Notes: generated by a model not told the origin, from the sequence alone. DNA of 49,970 nt from Streptomyces sp. MH60 (GCF_002939385.1 NZ_MULI01000051.1:1-49970), one strand, 5' to 3'; positions 1 to 8,984 are shown, numbered from the stretch's first letter. Made by a program: numbers and translations.

Positions 1-1161
1 GGCGGGCGGGTCGCGGAGGGCGGGGCCTCCGGTGCCGCCGGGGAGTCGATCGCGCGGGCCGACCTGGTCCTGGACGGCATCGTCGGGATCGGCGGCAAGG
101 GCGGGCTGCGGGAGGCGGCGGTGCCGCTGGCGGACGCGGCCGCGCGGTCCCGGGCCGCCGTCGTCGCCGTCGACCTGCCGAGCGGGGTCGACGCGGACAC
201 GGGTCGGGTGCGGGGGGAGGCGGTCCGCGCGGACCTGACGGTGACGTTCGGGACGCACAAGCCGGGGCTGCTGATCGATCCGGCGCGGGAGTACGCGGGT
301 GCGGTGCGGCTGGTGGACATCGGCCTGCCGCTGCCCGCCGAGGCGGCCGAGCTGGAGGCGTTGCAGCACGCGGACGTGGCACGCCTGCTGCCGGTTCCGG
401 CGGCCGAGAGCGACAAGTACCGGCGCGGGGTCGTGGGCATCGCCGCCGGCTCGGCCCGCTACCCCGGTGCGGCCGTGCTCGCCGTCGCGGGCGCGCTGCG
501 GGGCGGGGCCGGGGCGGTGCGGTACGTCGGCCCGGCCGGGGACGCGGTGATCGCCCGTTTCCCGGAGACGCTCGTGTCCGACCAGGGGCCGAGGCGGGCG
601 GGGCGGGTGCAGGCGTGGGTGGTCGGACCGGGCGCCGGTGACGACGCGGCGACGGTGGCGGAGGTGCTGGCGGCGGAGGTGCCGGTGCTGATCGACGCGG
701 ACGGCCTGCGGCTGGCCGACGCGGACGCGGTCCGGGCGCGCAGCGCACCGACGCTGATGACCCCGCACGCCGGGGAGGCGGCGGCGCTGCTCGGGGTGGG
801 CCGGGAGGAGGTCGAGGAGTCGCGGCTGGCCTCGGTGCGCGAACTGGCGGCGCGGTACGGGGCGACCGTGCTGCTGAAGGGCTCGACGACCCTGGTGGCC
901 CGTGCGAAGGGCGGCCCCGTCCGGGTCAACGCGACGGGGACCTCGTGGCTCGCCACGGCCGGCAGCGGGGACGTGCTGTCCGGCCTGGCGGGGTCGCTGC
1001 TCGCGGCGGGTCTGTCGGCGCTGGACGCGGGGAGCGTGGGCGCGTACCTGCACGGCCTGGCGGGCCGCTTCGCGACGGAGGGGGCACCGGCGGGAGCGCA
1101 CGACGTGGCCGAGGCGGTCCCGCGGGCCTGGCGGGATGTGCGAGGGGTGCGGGGGGACTGA
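1..1161 (+). CDS. nnr: Bifunctional NAD(P)H-hydrate epimerase / ADP-dependent NAD(P)H-hydrate dehydratase, 5' end missing
   Basis: Repairs damaged NADHX/NADPHX: the N-terminal YjeF_N domain epimerises the hydrate and the C-terminal ribokinase-like domain dehydrates it. The frame is open from base 1, so the true start lies left of the window; 386 codons remain. The end of the epimerase domain is visible (DLVLDGIVGIGGKGGL, then the metal-site region PSGVDADTG at about codons 60-68). The dehydratase domain follows, with the glycine-rich nucleotide motif TAGSGDVLSG at about nt 957-986 and the stretch TLMTPHAGEAAALL before it. Bacterial fusions of this type are about 480-500 residues long, so roughly 100 residues are missing. 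No frameshift is seen. The ASCH gene follows on the same strand after 41 bases. Confidence 0.93.
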   Translation, partial: GGRVAEGGASGAAGESIARADLVLDGIVGIGGKGGLREAAVPLADAAARSRAAVVAVDLPSGVDADTGRVRGEAVRADLTVTFGTHKPGLLIDPAREYAGAVRLVDIGLPLPAEAAELEALQHADVARLLPVPAAESDKYRRGVVGIAAGSARYPGAAVLAVAGALRGGAGAVRYVGPAGDAVIARFPETLVSDQGPRRAGRVQAWVVGPGAGDDAATVAEVLAAEVPVLIDADGLRLADADAVRARSAPTLMTPHAGEAAALLGVGREEVEESRLASVRELAARYGATVLLKGSTTLVARAKGGPVRVNATGTSWLATAGSGDVLSGLAGSLLAAGLSALDAGSVGAYLHGLAGRFATEGAPAGAHDVAEAVPRAWRDVRGVRGD

Positions 1162-1202
1162 GCCGGGGGCCCGGGCGGGGGCCTCCCCAGTACGGTGATC
1201 GC

Positions 1203-1670
1203 ATGACCCCCGCACCGGACCCGGCCCCGCCCCTCTCGGACCTCGACTCGCTCCCCAAGGCCGAGTTCGGCTTCCCCGGGCCCCTGCGCGACCAGCTCGT
1301 CGCGGCCGTCCTCGACGGTTCGAAGACCTCCACGACCGGTCTGGTCGCCGACTACGCGCACGAGGGCGAGCCGCTGCCGCGGGCCGGGCGCCGCGAGGTG
1401 GTCGTCGACTCGCGCGGACTCCCCGTCGCCGTCATCGAGGTGACGGAGGTGCGTGTCGTCCCGCTCGCCGACGTGGACCTCGCCCACGCGGTCGACGAGG
1501 GCGAGGGGTACACCGGCGTGGCCGAGTGGCGTACGGGCCACGAGCGGTTCTGGCACGGCGAGGAGATGCGCGCGGCGCTGGACGACCCGGAGTTCACGGT
1601 GGACGACACGACACCGGCCGTCCTGGAACGCTTCCGCGTCGTCACCGTGCTGCCCGCCACCGGCTGCTGA
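1203..1670 (+). CDS. ASCH domain-containing protein
   Basis: 155 residues. The pattern PKAEFGFPGPLRDQLVAAVL, then DGSKTSTTGL, a stretch on avoiding side effects of the ligand (VVVDSRGLPVAVIEVTEV) and a final W-x-x-x-H-x-x-FW-x-G segment is that of ASCH proteins, small PUA-like beta-barrels thought to bind RNA or nucleotides. The ATG at 1203 was chosen because the ASCH domain starts soon after it; no strong ribosome-binding site is visible. It follows nnr on the same strand and converges on glmS, with only 15 bases between the two stop codons and no obvious terminator. The exact substrate cannot be told from sequence. Confidence 0.82.
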   Translation: MTPAPDPAPPLSDLDSLPKAEFGFPGPLRDQLVAAVLDGSKTSTTGLVADYAHEGEPLPRAGRREVVVDSRGLPVAVIEVTEVRVVPLADVDLAHAVDEGEGYTGVAEWRTGHERFWHGEEMRAALDDPEFTVDDTTPAVLERFRVVTVLPATGC

Positions 1671-1685
1671 GGCACCGTCGCGGGC

Positions 1686-3536
1686 CTACTCCACCGTCAC
1701 CGACTTCGCCAGGTTCCGCGGCTGGTCCACCTCGTTGCCGCGGGCCGTCGCCAGTTCGCAGGCGAAGACCTGCAACGGCACCGTGGTCACCAGGGGTTGC
1801 AGCAGGGTCGGGGTGGCCGGCACCCGGACGAGGTGGTCGGCGTAGGGGACGACCGCCTCGTCGCCCTCCTCGGCGATGACGATGGTGCGGGCGCCGCGGG
1901 CGCGGATCTCCTGGATGTTGGACACGATCTTGTCGTGCAGGATCGACCGGCCGCGCGGGGACGGCACCACGACCACGACCGGCAGGTCCTCCTCGATCAG
2001 CGCGATCGGCCCGTGCTTCAGCTCGCCCGCCGCGAAGCCCTCGGCGTGCATGTACGCCAACTCCTTGAGCTTGAGGGCGCCTTCGAGGGCGACGGGGTGA
2101 CCGACGTGCCGGCCCAGGAAGAGCACCGTCTTCTTGTGGGCGAGCGAGCGCGCCAGTTCCCGCACGGGGTCCATGGTGCCCAGGACCCGTTCGACCGCGT
2201 CGGAGATGCCGGACAGGTCGCGGACGACGTCGCCGATCTCGTCGCCGTACTTCGTGCCGCGCACCTGCCCCAGGTACAGGGCGACCAGGTAGCAGGCCAC
2301 AAGCTGGGTGAGGAACGCCTTGGTGGAGGCGACGGCGACCTCGGGGCCCGCGTGGGTGTAGAGCACGGCGTCGGACTCGCGGGGGATCGTCGAGCCGTTG
2401 GTGTTGCAGATGGCGAGGACCCGGGCGCCCTGTTCGCGGGCGTGGCGCAGCGCCATGAGGGTGTCCATGGTCTCGCCGGACTGGGAGATCGCGACGACCA
2501 GGGTCCGCTGGTCGAGGATGGGGTCGCGGTAGCGGAACTCGCTGGCCAGCTCGACCTCGCAGGGGATCCGGGTCCAGTGCTCGATGGCGTACTTGGCGAT
2601 CAGTCCGGCGTGGAAGGCCGTACCGCAGGCGACGACGACGACCTTGTCGACCTCCCGGAGCACCCCGGCGGGGATGCGCACCTCGTCCAGGCTCAGCGTG
2701 CCGGAGCCGTCGATGCGGCCGATGAGGGTGTCGGCGACGGCCTTCGGCTGCTCGGCGATCTCCTTGAGCATGAAGGAGGCGTAGCCGGCCTTCTCGGCGG
2801 CCGAGGCGTCCCAGTCGACGTGGTAGGAGCGGACGTCGGCCGGGGTGCCGTCGAAGGCGGTGACGCTGACGCCCTCGTCCCGGCGCAGCTCGACGACCTG
2901 GTCCTGGCCCAGCTCGACGGCGTCCCGGGTGTGGGCGATGAAGGCCGCGACGTCCGAGGCGAGGAAGTACTCGCCCTCCCCCACGCCCACCACGAGCGGG
3001 GAGTTGCGGCGCGCGCCCACCACCACGTCCGGCGCGTCGGCGTGCACCGCGACCAGCGTGAACGCGCCCTCCAGCCGCCGGCACACCAGCCGCATCGCCT
3101 CGGCGAGGTCGGTGCAGGACGAGTACTCCTCGGCGAGCAGGTGGGCGACGACCTCGGTGTCGGTCTCCGACCCCAACGCGTGGCCGCGCTCCGCCAACTC
3201 GGCCCGCAGCGGCGCGAAGTTCTCGATGATGCCGTTGTGGACCACGGCCACCCGGCCCGCGTTGTCGAGGTGCGGGTGGGCGTTGGCGTCGGTGGGTCCG
3301 CCGTGGGTGGCCCAGCGGGTGTGGCCGATACCGGTGGCGGCGGACGGCAGCGGATGTTCGGACAGTTCCTTGTCGAGGTTGACGAGCTTGCCGGCCCGCT
3401 TGGCGGTGGCGAGGCCGCCGTCGGCGAGCACGGCGACGCCCGCCGAGTCGTACCCCCGGTATTCGAGCCGCTTCAGTCCGGCCATCACGACGTCGAGTGC
3501 CGACTGAGGCCCTACGTATCCCACGATTCCGCACAT
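1686..3536 (-). CDS. glmS: Glutamine-fructose-6-phosphate aminotransferase (isomerizing)
   Basis: Cytoplasmic enzyme making glucosamine-6-phosphate from fructose-6-phosphate and glutamine, the first committed step to UDP-GlcNAc for peptidoglycan. 616 residues, the usual length. The ATG at 3536 begins MCGIVGYVG, so processing would expose the catalytic N-terminal cysteine of the class II glutamine amidotransferase domain; any upstream start would block it. Further motifs are RLEYRGYDSAG, GHTRWATHG, two SIS sugar-isomerase domains (SQSGETMDT in the first) and the C-terminal signature LAKSVTVE. Its partner glmM lies about 3.3 kb further on in this window. No glmS ribozyme is apparent upstream, as expected outside Firmicutes. 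Confidence 0.97.
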   Translation of the reverse strand: MCGIVGYVGPQSALDVVMAGLKRLEYRGYDSAGVAVLADGGLATAKRAGKLVNLDKELSEHPLPSAATGIGHTRWATHGGPTDANAHPHLDNAGRVAVVHNGIIENFAPLRAELAERGHALGSETDTEVVAHLLAEEYSSCTDLAEAMRLVCRRLEGAFTLVAVHADAPDVVVGARRNSPLVVGVGEGEYFLASDVAAFIAHTRDAVELGQDQVVELRRDEGVSVTAFDGTPADVRSYHVDWDASAAEKAGYASFMLKEIAEQPKAVADTLIGRIDGSGTLSLDEVRIPAGVLREVDKVVVVACGTAFHAGLIAKYAIEHWTRIPCEVELASEFRYRDPILDQRTLVVAISQSGETMDTLMALRHAREQGARVLAICNTNGSTIPRESDAVLYTHAGPEVAVASTKAFLTQLVACYLVALYLGQVRGTKYGDEIGDVVRDLSGISDAVERVLGTMDPVRELARSLAHKKTVLFLGRHVGHPVALEGALKLKELAYMHAEGFAAGELKHGPIALIEEDLPVVVVVPSPRGRSILHDKIVSNIQEIRARGARTIVIAEEGDEAVVPYADHLVRVPATPTLLQPLVTTVPLQVFACELATARGNEVDQPRNLAKSVTVE

Positions 3537-3646
3537 ACGCGGCAGCCTACGAGCAAGATCGGTGATGAAGCGATCCCGAAGCGGCCGTTCTCTGCCCGAA
3601 ATCGGAAATTCCCACCGGGGTACGAACGCCGTCCGCGCCCCGGGCG

Positions 3647-4453
3647 TCAGCCGAGCTTGGCGACCTGCGCGTCGACGACCTCGGCGGGGACCTTGAATTC
3701 CGCGCCGGTCATCATCGAGGAGAGGTTGACGGCGCTGAAGGTGGCGAGGGTGGCGCCCTTGCGGACCACGACGAGCTTCATGAGCCCGCTGCCGTCCCCG
3801 CCGGTGGCCACACCGATGTTGACGGTGAGCCCCTCGTCCCCACCCTTGGGGGCGTCCGCCCCGCTCACCTCGGTGATCTGCATCTTGTCGCTGCCCACGG
3901 TGGCGACGAAGCCGCCCGCGCACTTCTCGACGGCCGCCTTCAGACCCGCCACCGCCTGCTCGGCGCCGCCGTCCGCGTAGGAGGCGACGTTCAGCAGGAT
4001 CTTGTTCACGTCGACATCGGTCATGTCCTGGCCGTCCGGGCCCTTGCTCTCGGAGGGCGACTCCGACTGGCCCTGCCAGGAGCGCTGCACGTCCGCCGCC
4101 GGCTCGCCCTGGGCCACCGCGCCCTGGACGTAGACGAGCGGCAGGCAGGCCTTGTCGTCCGTCGAGATCTTGTCCTTGGCCACCTGGTCGTCCGCCGACA
4201 GTTCGGTGGCGACCTCGCCGTTCTTGACGTCGGCCTGGGCCAGGGCGACCTTCTCCAGTTCAGCGGCGGTCAGCGCCTTGCCCGCCGGGGCGGACCCGCC
4301 GGAGTCGCCCGCCGGGGCGGACTGCTCCGCCTTGGCCTTGTCGTCACCGGCCGCGCCGTCGTCGTCGGACGACCCGCCGCAGGCGGTGACGAGCAGGGCG
4401 AGGGCGGCGGCGGAGGCCGCGAGGGCGGTACGGCGGACAGCGATGGAACTCAC
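3647..4453 (-). CDS. Secreted lipoprotein of unknown function
   Basis: 268 residues. The N-terminus is a typical lipoprotein signal: VRRT positive charges, hydrophobic AAALALLVTAC with the lipobox V-T-A-C, then a Gly/Ser/Asp-rich linker. It should be lipidated on that cysteine and anchored outside the membrane. GTG at 4453 was chosen because GAAAGAG lies 8 bases upstream; an upstream ATG in the same frame at 4534 would put 27 extra residues before the signal. The remaining sequence looks like a streptomycete DUF-type lipoprotein with no catalytic motif I recognise. It lies 110 bases upstream of glmS on the same strand and is divergent from coaA. Confidence 0.85.
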   Translation of the reverse strand: MSSIAVRRTALAASAAALALLVTACGGSSDDDGAAGDDKAKAEQSAPAGDSGGSAPAGKALTAAELEKVALAQADVKNGEVATELSADDQVAKDKISTDDKACLPLVYVQGAVAQGEPAADVQRSWQGQSESPSESKGPDGQDMTDVDVNKILLNVASYADGGAEQAVAGLKAAVEKCAGGFVATVGSDKMQITEVSGADAPKGGDEGLTVNIGVATGGDGSGLMKLVVVRKGATLATFSAVNLSSMMTGAEFKVPAEVVDAQVAKLG

Positions 4454-4690
4454 TTGGGCACTCTTTCGTCGGGATGCGGGTGGACCCAAAGGGTGGGGTG
4501 ATGTCAGATTGCGCCGGATTCTGTCGAGTTGCATCGAGACAGAGGTTTGAATCCGGTCGACTTTGCCCGCACCTTACCTACGGCAATCGCACGTACGATC
4601 GAATCCGGCCAGCCGAGACCCGACTGTGATCTCACCGGGGCGTGACACACCCCACCTGCCGCCCCGTTCGTACTCCGTTAACAATGGACT
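4454..4690. promoter_or_regulatory. Divergent promoter region, lipoprotein / coaA
   Basis: 237 bases separate two divergent starts and must hold both promoters. The motif GACTGTGATCTC occurs twice in the same orientation, at 4622-4633 and 4687-4698; the second copy covers the coaA start codon. I cannot assign -10 and -35 boxes with confidence. Confidence 0.4.
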
Positions 4691-5680
4691 GTGATCTCTC
4701 CGGTCCCCTCGATTCCCCGGAGCGCCCACCGGCATCGGCCGGAGGCGACTCCCTACGTCGACCTCACCCGCCCCGAGTGGAGCGCGCTGCGCGACAAGAC
4801 GCCGCAGCCACTGACCGCCGAGGAGGTCGAGAAGCTGCGCGGCCTCGGCGACGTCATCGACCTCGACGAGGTGCGGGACATCTACCTCCCGCTGTCCCGG
4901 CTCCTCAACCTCTACGTCGGCGCCACCGACGGTCTGCGCGGCGCGCTCAACACCTTCCTCGGCGAACAGGGCTCCCAGTCCGGCACCCCCTTCGTCATAG
5001 GGGTCGCCGGTTCGGTCGCGGTCGGCAAGTCCACCGTCGCCCGTCTCCTCCAGGCGCTGCTGTCCCGCTGGCCCGAGCACCCGCGCGTGGAGCTGGTCAC
5101 CACCGACGGCTTCCTGCTGCCGACGCGGGAGCTGGAGGCACGGGGCCTGATGTCGCGGAAAGGTTTCCCCGAGTCGTACGACCGCCGGGCGCTGACCCGG
5201 TTCGTCGCCGACATCAAGGCGGGCAAGGCGGAGGTGACCGCCCCGGTCTACTCCCACCTGATCTACGACATCGTCCCGGACCAGCGGCTCGTGGTCCGCC
5301 GCCCCGACATCCTGATCGTCGAGGGCCTGAACGTGCTCCAGCCCGCGCTGCCCGGCAAGGACGGCCGCACCAGGGTCGGACTCGCCGACTACTTCGACTT
5401 CAGCGTGTACGTCGACGCGCGCACCGAGGACATCGAGCGCTGGTACCTCGCCCGCTTCCGCAAGCTGCGCGCGACCGCCTTCCAGAACCCGTCCTCGTAC
5501 TTCCGCAAGTACACGCAGGTGTCGGAGGCGGAGGCCCTCGACTACGCCCGCACCACCTGGCGCACCATCAACAAGCCGAACCTGGTGGAGAACGTGGCCC
5601 CCACCCGGGGCCGGGCCACCCTGGTGCTGCGCAAGGGCCCCGACCACAAGGTGCAGCGCCTGAGCCTGCGCAAGCTGTGA
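4691..5680 (+). CDS. coaA: Pantothenate kinase, type I
   Basis: Phosphorylates pantothenate, the first and rate-setting step of coenzyme A synthesis. 329 residues, slightly longer than E. coli CoaA (316). Visible are the P-loop GVAGSVAVGKST at about residues 106-117, the TTDGFLLP motif, and the downstream YDIVPDQRLVVRRPDILIVEG stretch seen as YDI...ILIVEGLNVLQ. GTG at 4691 fits the usual streptomycete N-terminus (MISPVPSIPRSAHRHRPEATP). No Shine-Dalgarno sequence precedes it, so translation may be leaderless. It ends just before an 18-bp tandem repeat and the DUF389 gene. Confidence 0.95.
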   Translation: MISPVPSIPRSAHRHRPEATPYVDLTRPEWSALRDKTPQPLTAEEVEKLRGLGDVIDLDEVRDIYLPLSRLLNLYVGATDGLRGALNTFLGEQGSQSGTPFVIGVAGSVAVGKSTVARLLQALLSRWPEHPRVELVTTDGFLLPTRELEARGLMSRKGFPESYDRRALTRFVADIKAGKAEVTAPVYSHLIYDIVPDQRLVVRRPDILIVEGLNVLQPALPGKDGRTRVGLADYFDFSVYVDARTEDIERWYLARFRKLRATAFQNPSSYFRKYTQVSEAEALDYARTTWRTINKPNLVENVAPTRGRATLVLRKGPDHKVQRLSLRKL

Positions 5681-5684
5681 GGCG

Positions 5685-5783
5685 GGCGGTGCTTGCGGGG
5701 CAGGCGGTGCGGGTGGGACCGGCGGTGCGTGGGGGACCGGCGGTGCATGCGAGACGGCCGGTGCATGCGGGACGGGCGGCGCG
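5685..5783. repeat. 18-bp tandem repeat, about 5.5 copies
   Basis: Units start at 5685, 5703, 5721, 5739, 5757 and 5775 (partial). The shared core is GGCGGTGC followed by a variable centre and GGGAC(C/G). The period is exactly 18 throughout. The array fills most of the 116-base gap between the coaA stop and the DUF389 start. Confidence 0.9.
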
Positions 5784-5796
5784 ATAGAACTACCGG

Positions 5797-6747
5797 ATGC
5801 TGCATCTGCGCCTGATCACCCCGGCCGACCGCACCGACGAGGTGGTCCGCCTGATCGACCGTACGGTCGGCACCACCCACCTCGTCGTCCTGCCGGGCGC
5901 CGCCCGCGAACCGGAGGGCGACGTCGTCATGTGCGACGTGGCCCGCGAGGCCGGTGACGAACTCATCAACGGCCTGCGCGGGTTGGGCATCGACAACAGC
6001 GGCGCCATCACCGCCGAGAACATCGACCTGTCGCTGTCCGAGCGCGCCGACCAGGCGGAGCGGGACGCGCCCGGCGAGGCAGCCGACGCGGTGCTGTGGG
6101 AGCAGTTGGAGGAGGCGACGCACGAGGAGTCGACGCTCTCCATCACCTACGTCGCCTTCATCACGCTCGCCACGATGATCGCGGCCTGCGGTGTCGTCCT
6201 CGACAACGCCATCCTGATCGTGGGCGCGATGGCGGTCGGCCCGGAGTTCGGCCCGCTGGCCGGCATCTGCACGGCGATCGTCCAGCGGGCCCCGCGGCTC
6301 GCCCTGCGGTCGGCGATCGCCCTGCTGGTGGGCTTCGCCGTGGCGATGGCGGTGACCGTGGGCTTCAGCTGGATCATGGCCGCCCTCGACCTGTTCAGCG
6401 AGGGCAAGCTGGAGGGCGACCGCCCCAACACCGGCTTCGTCTACGCCCCCGACGCCTTCTCGTTCGTGGTGGCGGTCCTGGCCGGCATCGCGGGCACGCT
6501 GTCCCTCACCTCGGCCAAGTCCGGCGCCCTGGTGGGCGTCGCCATCTCGGTCACCACGGTCCCGGCGGCCGCGAACGCCGCCGTCGCCCTGAGCTTCGGC
6601 GACACCAACCAGACGGTGGGCTCCACCGAACAACTCCTGCTCAACCTGGCAGGCATCGTGGTAGCCGGAACCCTGACCCTGCTGGCCCAGAAGGCACTGT
6701 GGTCGACCCAGCGAAGCCGACTCACCAAACCTGACAAGGCCGGTTGA
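5797..6747 (+). CDS. DUF389 family integral membrane protein
   Basis: 316 residues. A soluble N-terminal region of about 105 residues (MLHLRLITPADRTDEVV, a ferredoxin-like alpha/beta pattern) precedes a hydrophobic domain of about six transmembrane helices. That domain starts near residue 112 with TYVAFITLATMIAACG and contains the family hallmark ILIVGAMAVGPEFGPL. DUF389 proteins have no settled function. The C-terminus is short and basic (RSRLTKPDKAG). It lies directly after the coaA tandem repeat and converges on glmM. Confidence 0.88.
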   Translation: MLHLRLITPADRTDEVVRLIDRTVGTTHLVVLPGAAREPEGDVVMCDVAREAGDELINGLRGLGIDNSGAITAENIDLSLSERADQAERDAPGEAADAVLWEQLEEATHEESTLSITYVAFITLATMIAACGVVLDNAILIVGAMAVGPEFGPLAGICTAIVQRAPRLALRSAIALLVGFAVAMAVTVGFSWIMAALDLFSEGKLEGDRPNTGFVYAPDAFSFVVAVLAGIAGTLSLTSAKSGALVGVAISVTTVPAAANAAVALSFGDTNQTVGSTEQLLLNLAGIVVAGTLTLLAQKALWSTQRSRLTKPDKAG

Positions 6748-6760
6748 GGTCACCCACCCA

Positions 6761-6793
6761 GGGGCGCGGGGAACTGCGCGACAAGCCACGACG
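6761..6793. repeat. Dispersed intergenic repeat, copy A
   Basis: GGGGCGCGGGGAACTGCGCG followed by ACAAGCCACGACG, in the gap between the convergent DUF389 and glmM genes. The first 20 bases are identical to copy B at 12781 and differ by one base from copy C at 13469. Confidence 0.85.
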
Positions 6794-6846
6794 GCGCGGC
6801 ACCCCGCAACGCACAGAACCCCTCACCCCCAACCCGGCCCCGAAAA

Positions 6847-8205
6847 CTACCCCAGCGCGGACTTCACCACATCGGCCAACCGCCCCGCCACAGACCGAGC
6901 CTGCTCGATATCGGCAGCCTCCACCATCACCCGCACCAACGGCTCGGTCCCGGAGGAACGCAGCAGCACCCGCCCCGTGCTCCCCAGCTCCCGCTCCGCC
7001 TCGGACACCGCCGCGGCCAGCTCGGCAGAGGTGCTCACCCGCGACTTGTCCACGTCCGGCACATTCACCAGCACCTGCGGCAGCCGCTCCATCACGGACG
7101 CGAGGTCCCGCAGCGTACGCCCGGTCTGCGCGACCCGCGCCGCCAGCATCAGGCCGGTCAGCGTGCCGTCACCCGTCGTGGCGTGGTCGAGGATGATGAC
7201 GTGCCCGGACTGCTCGCCGCCGAGGGCGTAGCCGTGCTCCTTCATCTCCTCCAGCACATACCGGTCGCCGACGCCGGTCTGCACGAACCGGATGCCCTCG
7301 CGCTCCATGGCCAGCTTGAAGCCCAGGTTGGACATGACGGTGGCGACGACGGTGTCCGAGCGCAGCGCCTCCCGCTCCCGCATCGCGAGCGCGAGCACGG
7401 CGAGGATCTGGTCGCCGTCGATCTCCGCACCGGTGTGGTCCACGGCCAGGCAGCGGTCGGCGTCGCCGTCGTGGGCGATGCCGAGGTCGGCGCCGTGCTC
7501 GACGACGGCGGCCTTGAGCAGGTCGAGGTGGGTGGAGCCGCAGCCGTCGTTGATGTTGAGGCCGTCGGGCACCGCGCCGATGGTGACCAGTTCGGCCCCG
7601 GCCCGCGCGAAGGCCTCCGGGGAGACCCGGGAGGCGGCGCCGTGCGCCTCGTCGAGGACGATCTTCAGTCCGTCGAGGCGGTTGGGGAGCACGCCGACGA
7701 GGTGGGCGACGTACTGGTCGAGCCCCTCGTCGTAGTCCCGGACGCGGCCGACCCCGGCGCCGGTCGGGCGGTCCCAGGGGGCGCCGGTGCGGTGCTCGGC
7801 GTAGACGGACTCGATGCGGTCCTCCAGCTCGTCGGCGAGCTTGTGGCCGCCGCGGGCGAAGAACTTGATGCCGTTGTCGGGCATGGCGTTGTGGCTGGCG
7901 GACAGCATCACGCCGAGGTCGGCGCCGAGCGCGCCGGTGAGGTGGGCCACCGCGGGCGTCGGCAGCACGCCGACCCGCAGCACGTCCACGCCGGCGCTGG
8001 CCAGGCCCGCGACCACCGCGGCCTCCAGGAACTCCCCGGAGGCACGTGGGTCCCGGCCGACCACCGCGGTCGCCCGGTGCCCGGCGAAGGTGCCCGCCTC
8101 GGCCAGTACGTGCGCCGCGGCGACGGAGAGGCCCAGCGCCAGCTCGGCCGTCAGATCCGCGTTGGCGACACCGCGCACGCCGTCCGTGCCGAAGAGTCGT
8201 CCCAC
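6847..8205 (-). CDS. glmM: Phosphoglucosamine mutase
   Basis: Interconverts glucosamine-6-phosphate and glucosamine-1-phosphate, the step after GlmS towards UDP-GlcNAc. 452 residues, the family norm. It starts MGRLFGTDGVRGVAN and carries the phosphoserine loop MLSASHNAMPDNG, the metal-binding loop DGDADR (in AHDGDADRCLAVD), the sugar-binding GGEQSGHVI and the C-terminal phosphate-binding RSSGTEPLVRVM. The GTG start at 8205 has AGGAGG 4 bases upstream. It lies downstream of rplM-rpsI on the same strand, separated by a strong terminator. Confidence 0.97.
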   Translation of the reverse strand: MGRLFGTDGVRGVANADLTAELALGLSVAAAHVLAEAGTFAGHRATAVVGRDPRASGEFLEAAVVAGLASAGVDVLRVGVLPTPAVAHLTGALGADLGVMLSASHNAMPDNGIKFFARGGHKLADELEDRIESVYAEHRTGAPWDRPTGAGVGRVRDYDEGLDQYVAHLVGVLPNRLDGLKIVLDEAHGAASRVSPEAFARAGAELVTIGAVPDGLNINDGCGSTHLDLLKAAVVEHGADLGIAHDGDADRCLAVDHTGAEIDGDQILAVLALAMREREALRSDTVVATVMSNLGFKLAMEREGIRFVQTGVGDRYVLEEMKEHGYALGGEQSGHVIILDHATTGDGTLTGLMLAARVAQTGRTLRDLASVMERLPQVLVNVPDVDKSRVSTSAELAAAVSEAERELGSTGRVLLRSSGTEPLVRVMVEAADIEQARSVAGRLADVVKSALG

Positions 8206-8359
8206 TTGTCCTCCTGAGGAAACGTCAGTTCCGGAGCGGCTGCCGATGAGTGCGGCCCACGCAGTCGGCTCCCGAACGCCCGGGCGAACAGCGCCCGACC
8301 AACGATCACATAAGCCTTAGAACGTCTTGTGCCGTTATACGCCCAACGGCGGGGATAAA

Positions 8360-8401
8360 CGAACGCCCCGGCAGCACAGTGGCGTGCCGCCGGGGCGTTC
8401 G
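8360..8401 (-). terminator. Intrinsic terminator after rpsI
   Basis: An 18-bp stem (8360-8377 with 8384-8401) and a 6-base loop, followed on the minus strand by TTTATCC. It sits 29 bases after the rpsI stop codon and closes the rplM-rpsI operon before glmM. Confidence 0.9.
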
Positions 8402-8429
8402 GAGTACAGCCGGTACCAGCCGGTACGAC

Positions 8430-8942
8430 TTAGCGCTTGCTGTACTGCGGAGCCTTGCGGGCCTTCTTCAGACCGGCCTTCTTCCGCTCGACCGCGCGGT
8501 CGTCGCGGCGCAGGAAGCCGGCCTTCTTGAGGGCGCCGCGGTTGTTGTCCACGTCGGCCTCGTTCAGGGCGCGGGCGACACCGAGACGGAGCGCGCCGGC
8601 CTGGCCGGAGACGCCGCCACCCGCGATGCGGGCGATGACGTCGTAACGACCGTCGAGCTCGAGCACCTTGAAGGGCTCGTTGACTTCCTGCTGGTGCACC
8701 TTGTTCGGGAAGTAGTCCTCAAGGGTGCGACCGTTGATCTTCCACTTGCCGGTGCCCGGGACGATCCGGACACGGGCGATGGCGTTCTTGCGACGGCCCA
8801 GGCCGGCGGCCGGCTGGGGCTCGCCGAACGCGGAGGCCATGGACTCCGAGGTGTACTCGCCCTCGACGGGGACCTCGGACTCGGTGGTGTAGCTGTCGAT
8901 GTCGATCTCTTCGAGCGGCTGCTCGGCAGTGGTCTCGGCCAC
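8430..8942 (-). CDS. rpsI: 30S ribosomal protein S9
   Basis: 170 residues. The conserved S9 domain begins near residue 48 (GLGRRKNAIARVRI...PGTGK) and ends with the family tail KKARKAPQYSKR, which reaches the P-site tRNA. The N-terminal 45 residues form an acidic extension common in Streptomyces. GTG start at 8942 with GAGGAG just upstream. Cotranscribed with rplM, 42 bases before it. Confidence 0.97.
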   Translation of the reverse strand: MAETTAEQPLEEIDIDSYTTESEVPVEGEYTSESMASAFGEPQPAAGLGRRKNAIARVRIVPGTGKWKINGRTLEDYFPNKVHQQEVNEPFKVLELDGRYDVIARIAGGGVSGQAGALRLGVARALNEADVDNNRGALKKAGFLRRDDRAVERKKAGLKKARKAPQYSKR

Positions 8943-8984
8943 GATGCTCCTCAGATTCTCTTCAGTCTTAGGGGGTGGCCGGAC

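Noticed and set aside
3537..3646. glmS ribozyme or other riboswitch upstream of glmS
   Set aside because: The gap is only 110 bases, no ribozyme core is evident, and the element is a Firmicute feature.
1797..3980. 727-codon open frame on the plus strand opposite glmS
   Set aside because: It mirrors glmS codons; the product is Val/Asp/Gly-rich without any domain, a usual GC-rich antisense artefact.
5542..6789. Minus-strand frame encoding a six-residue repeat (SRMHRP-like) across the 18-bp array
   Set aside because: It arises because 18 is a multiple of three; the frame lies antisense to coaA and the DUF389 gene.
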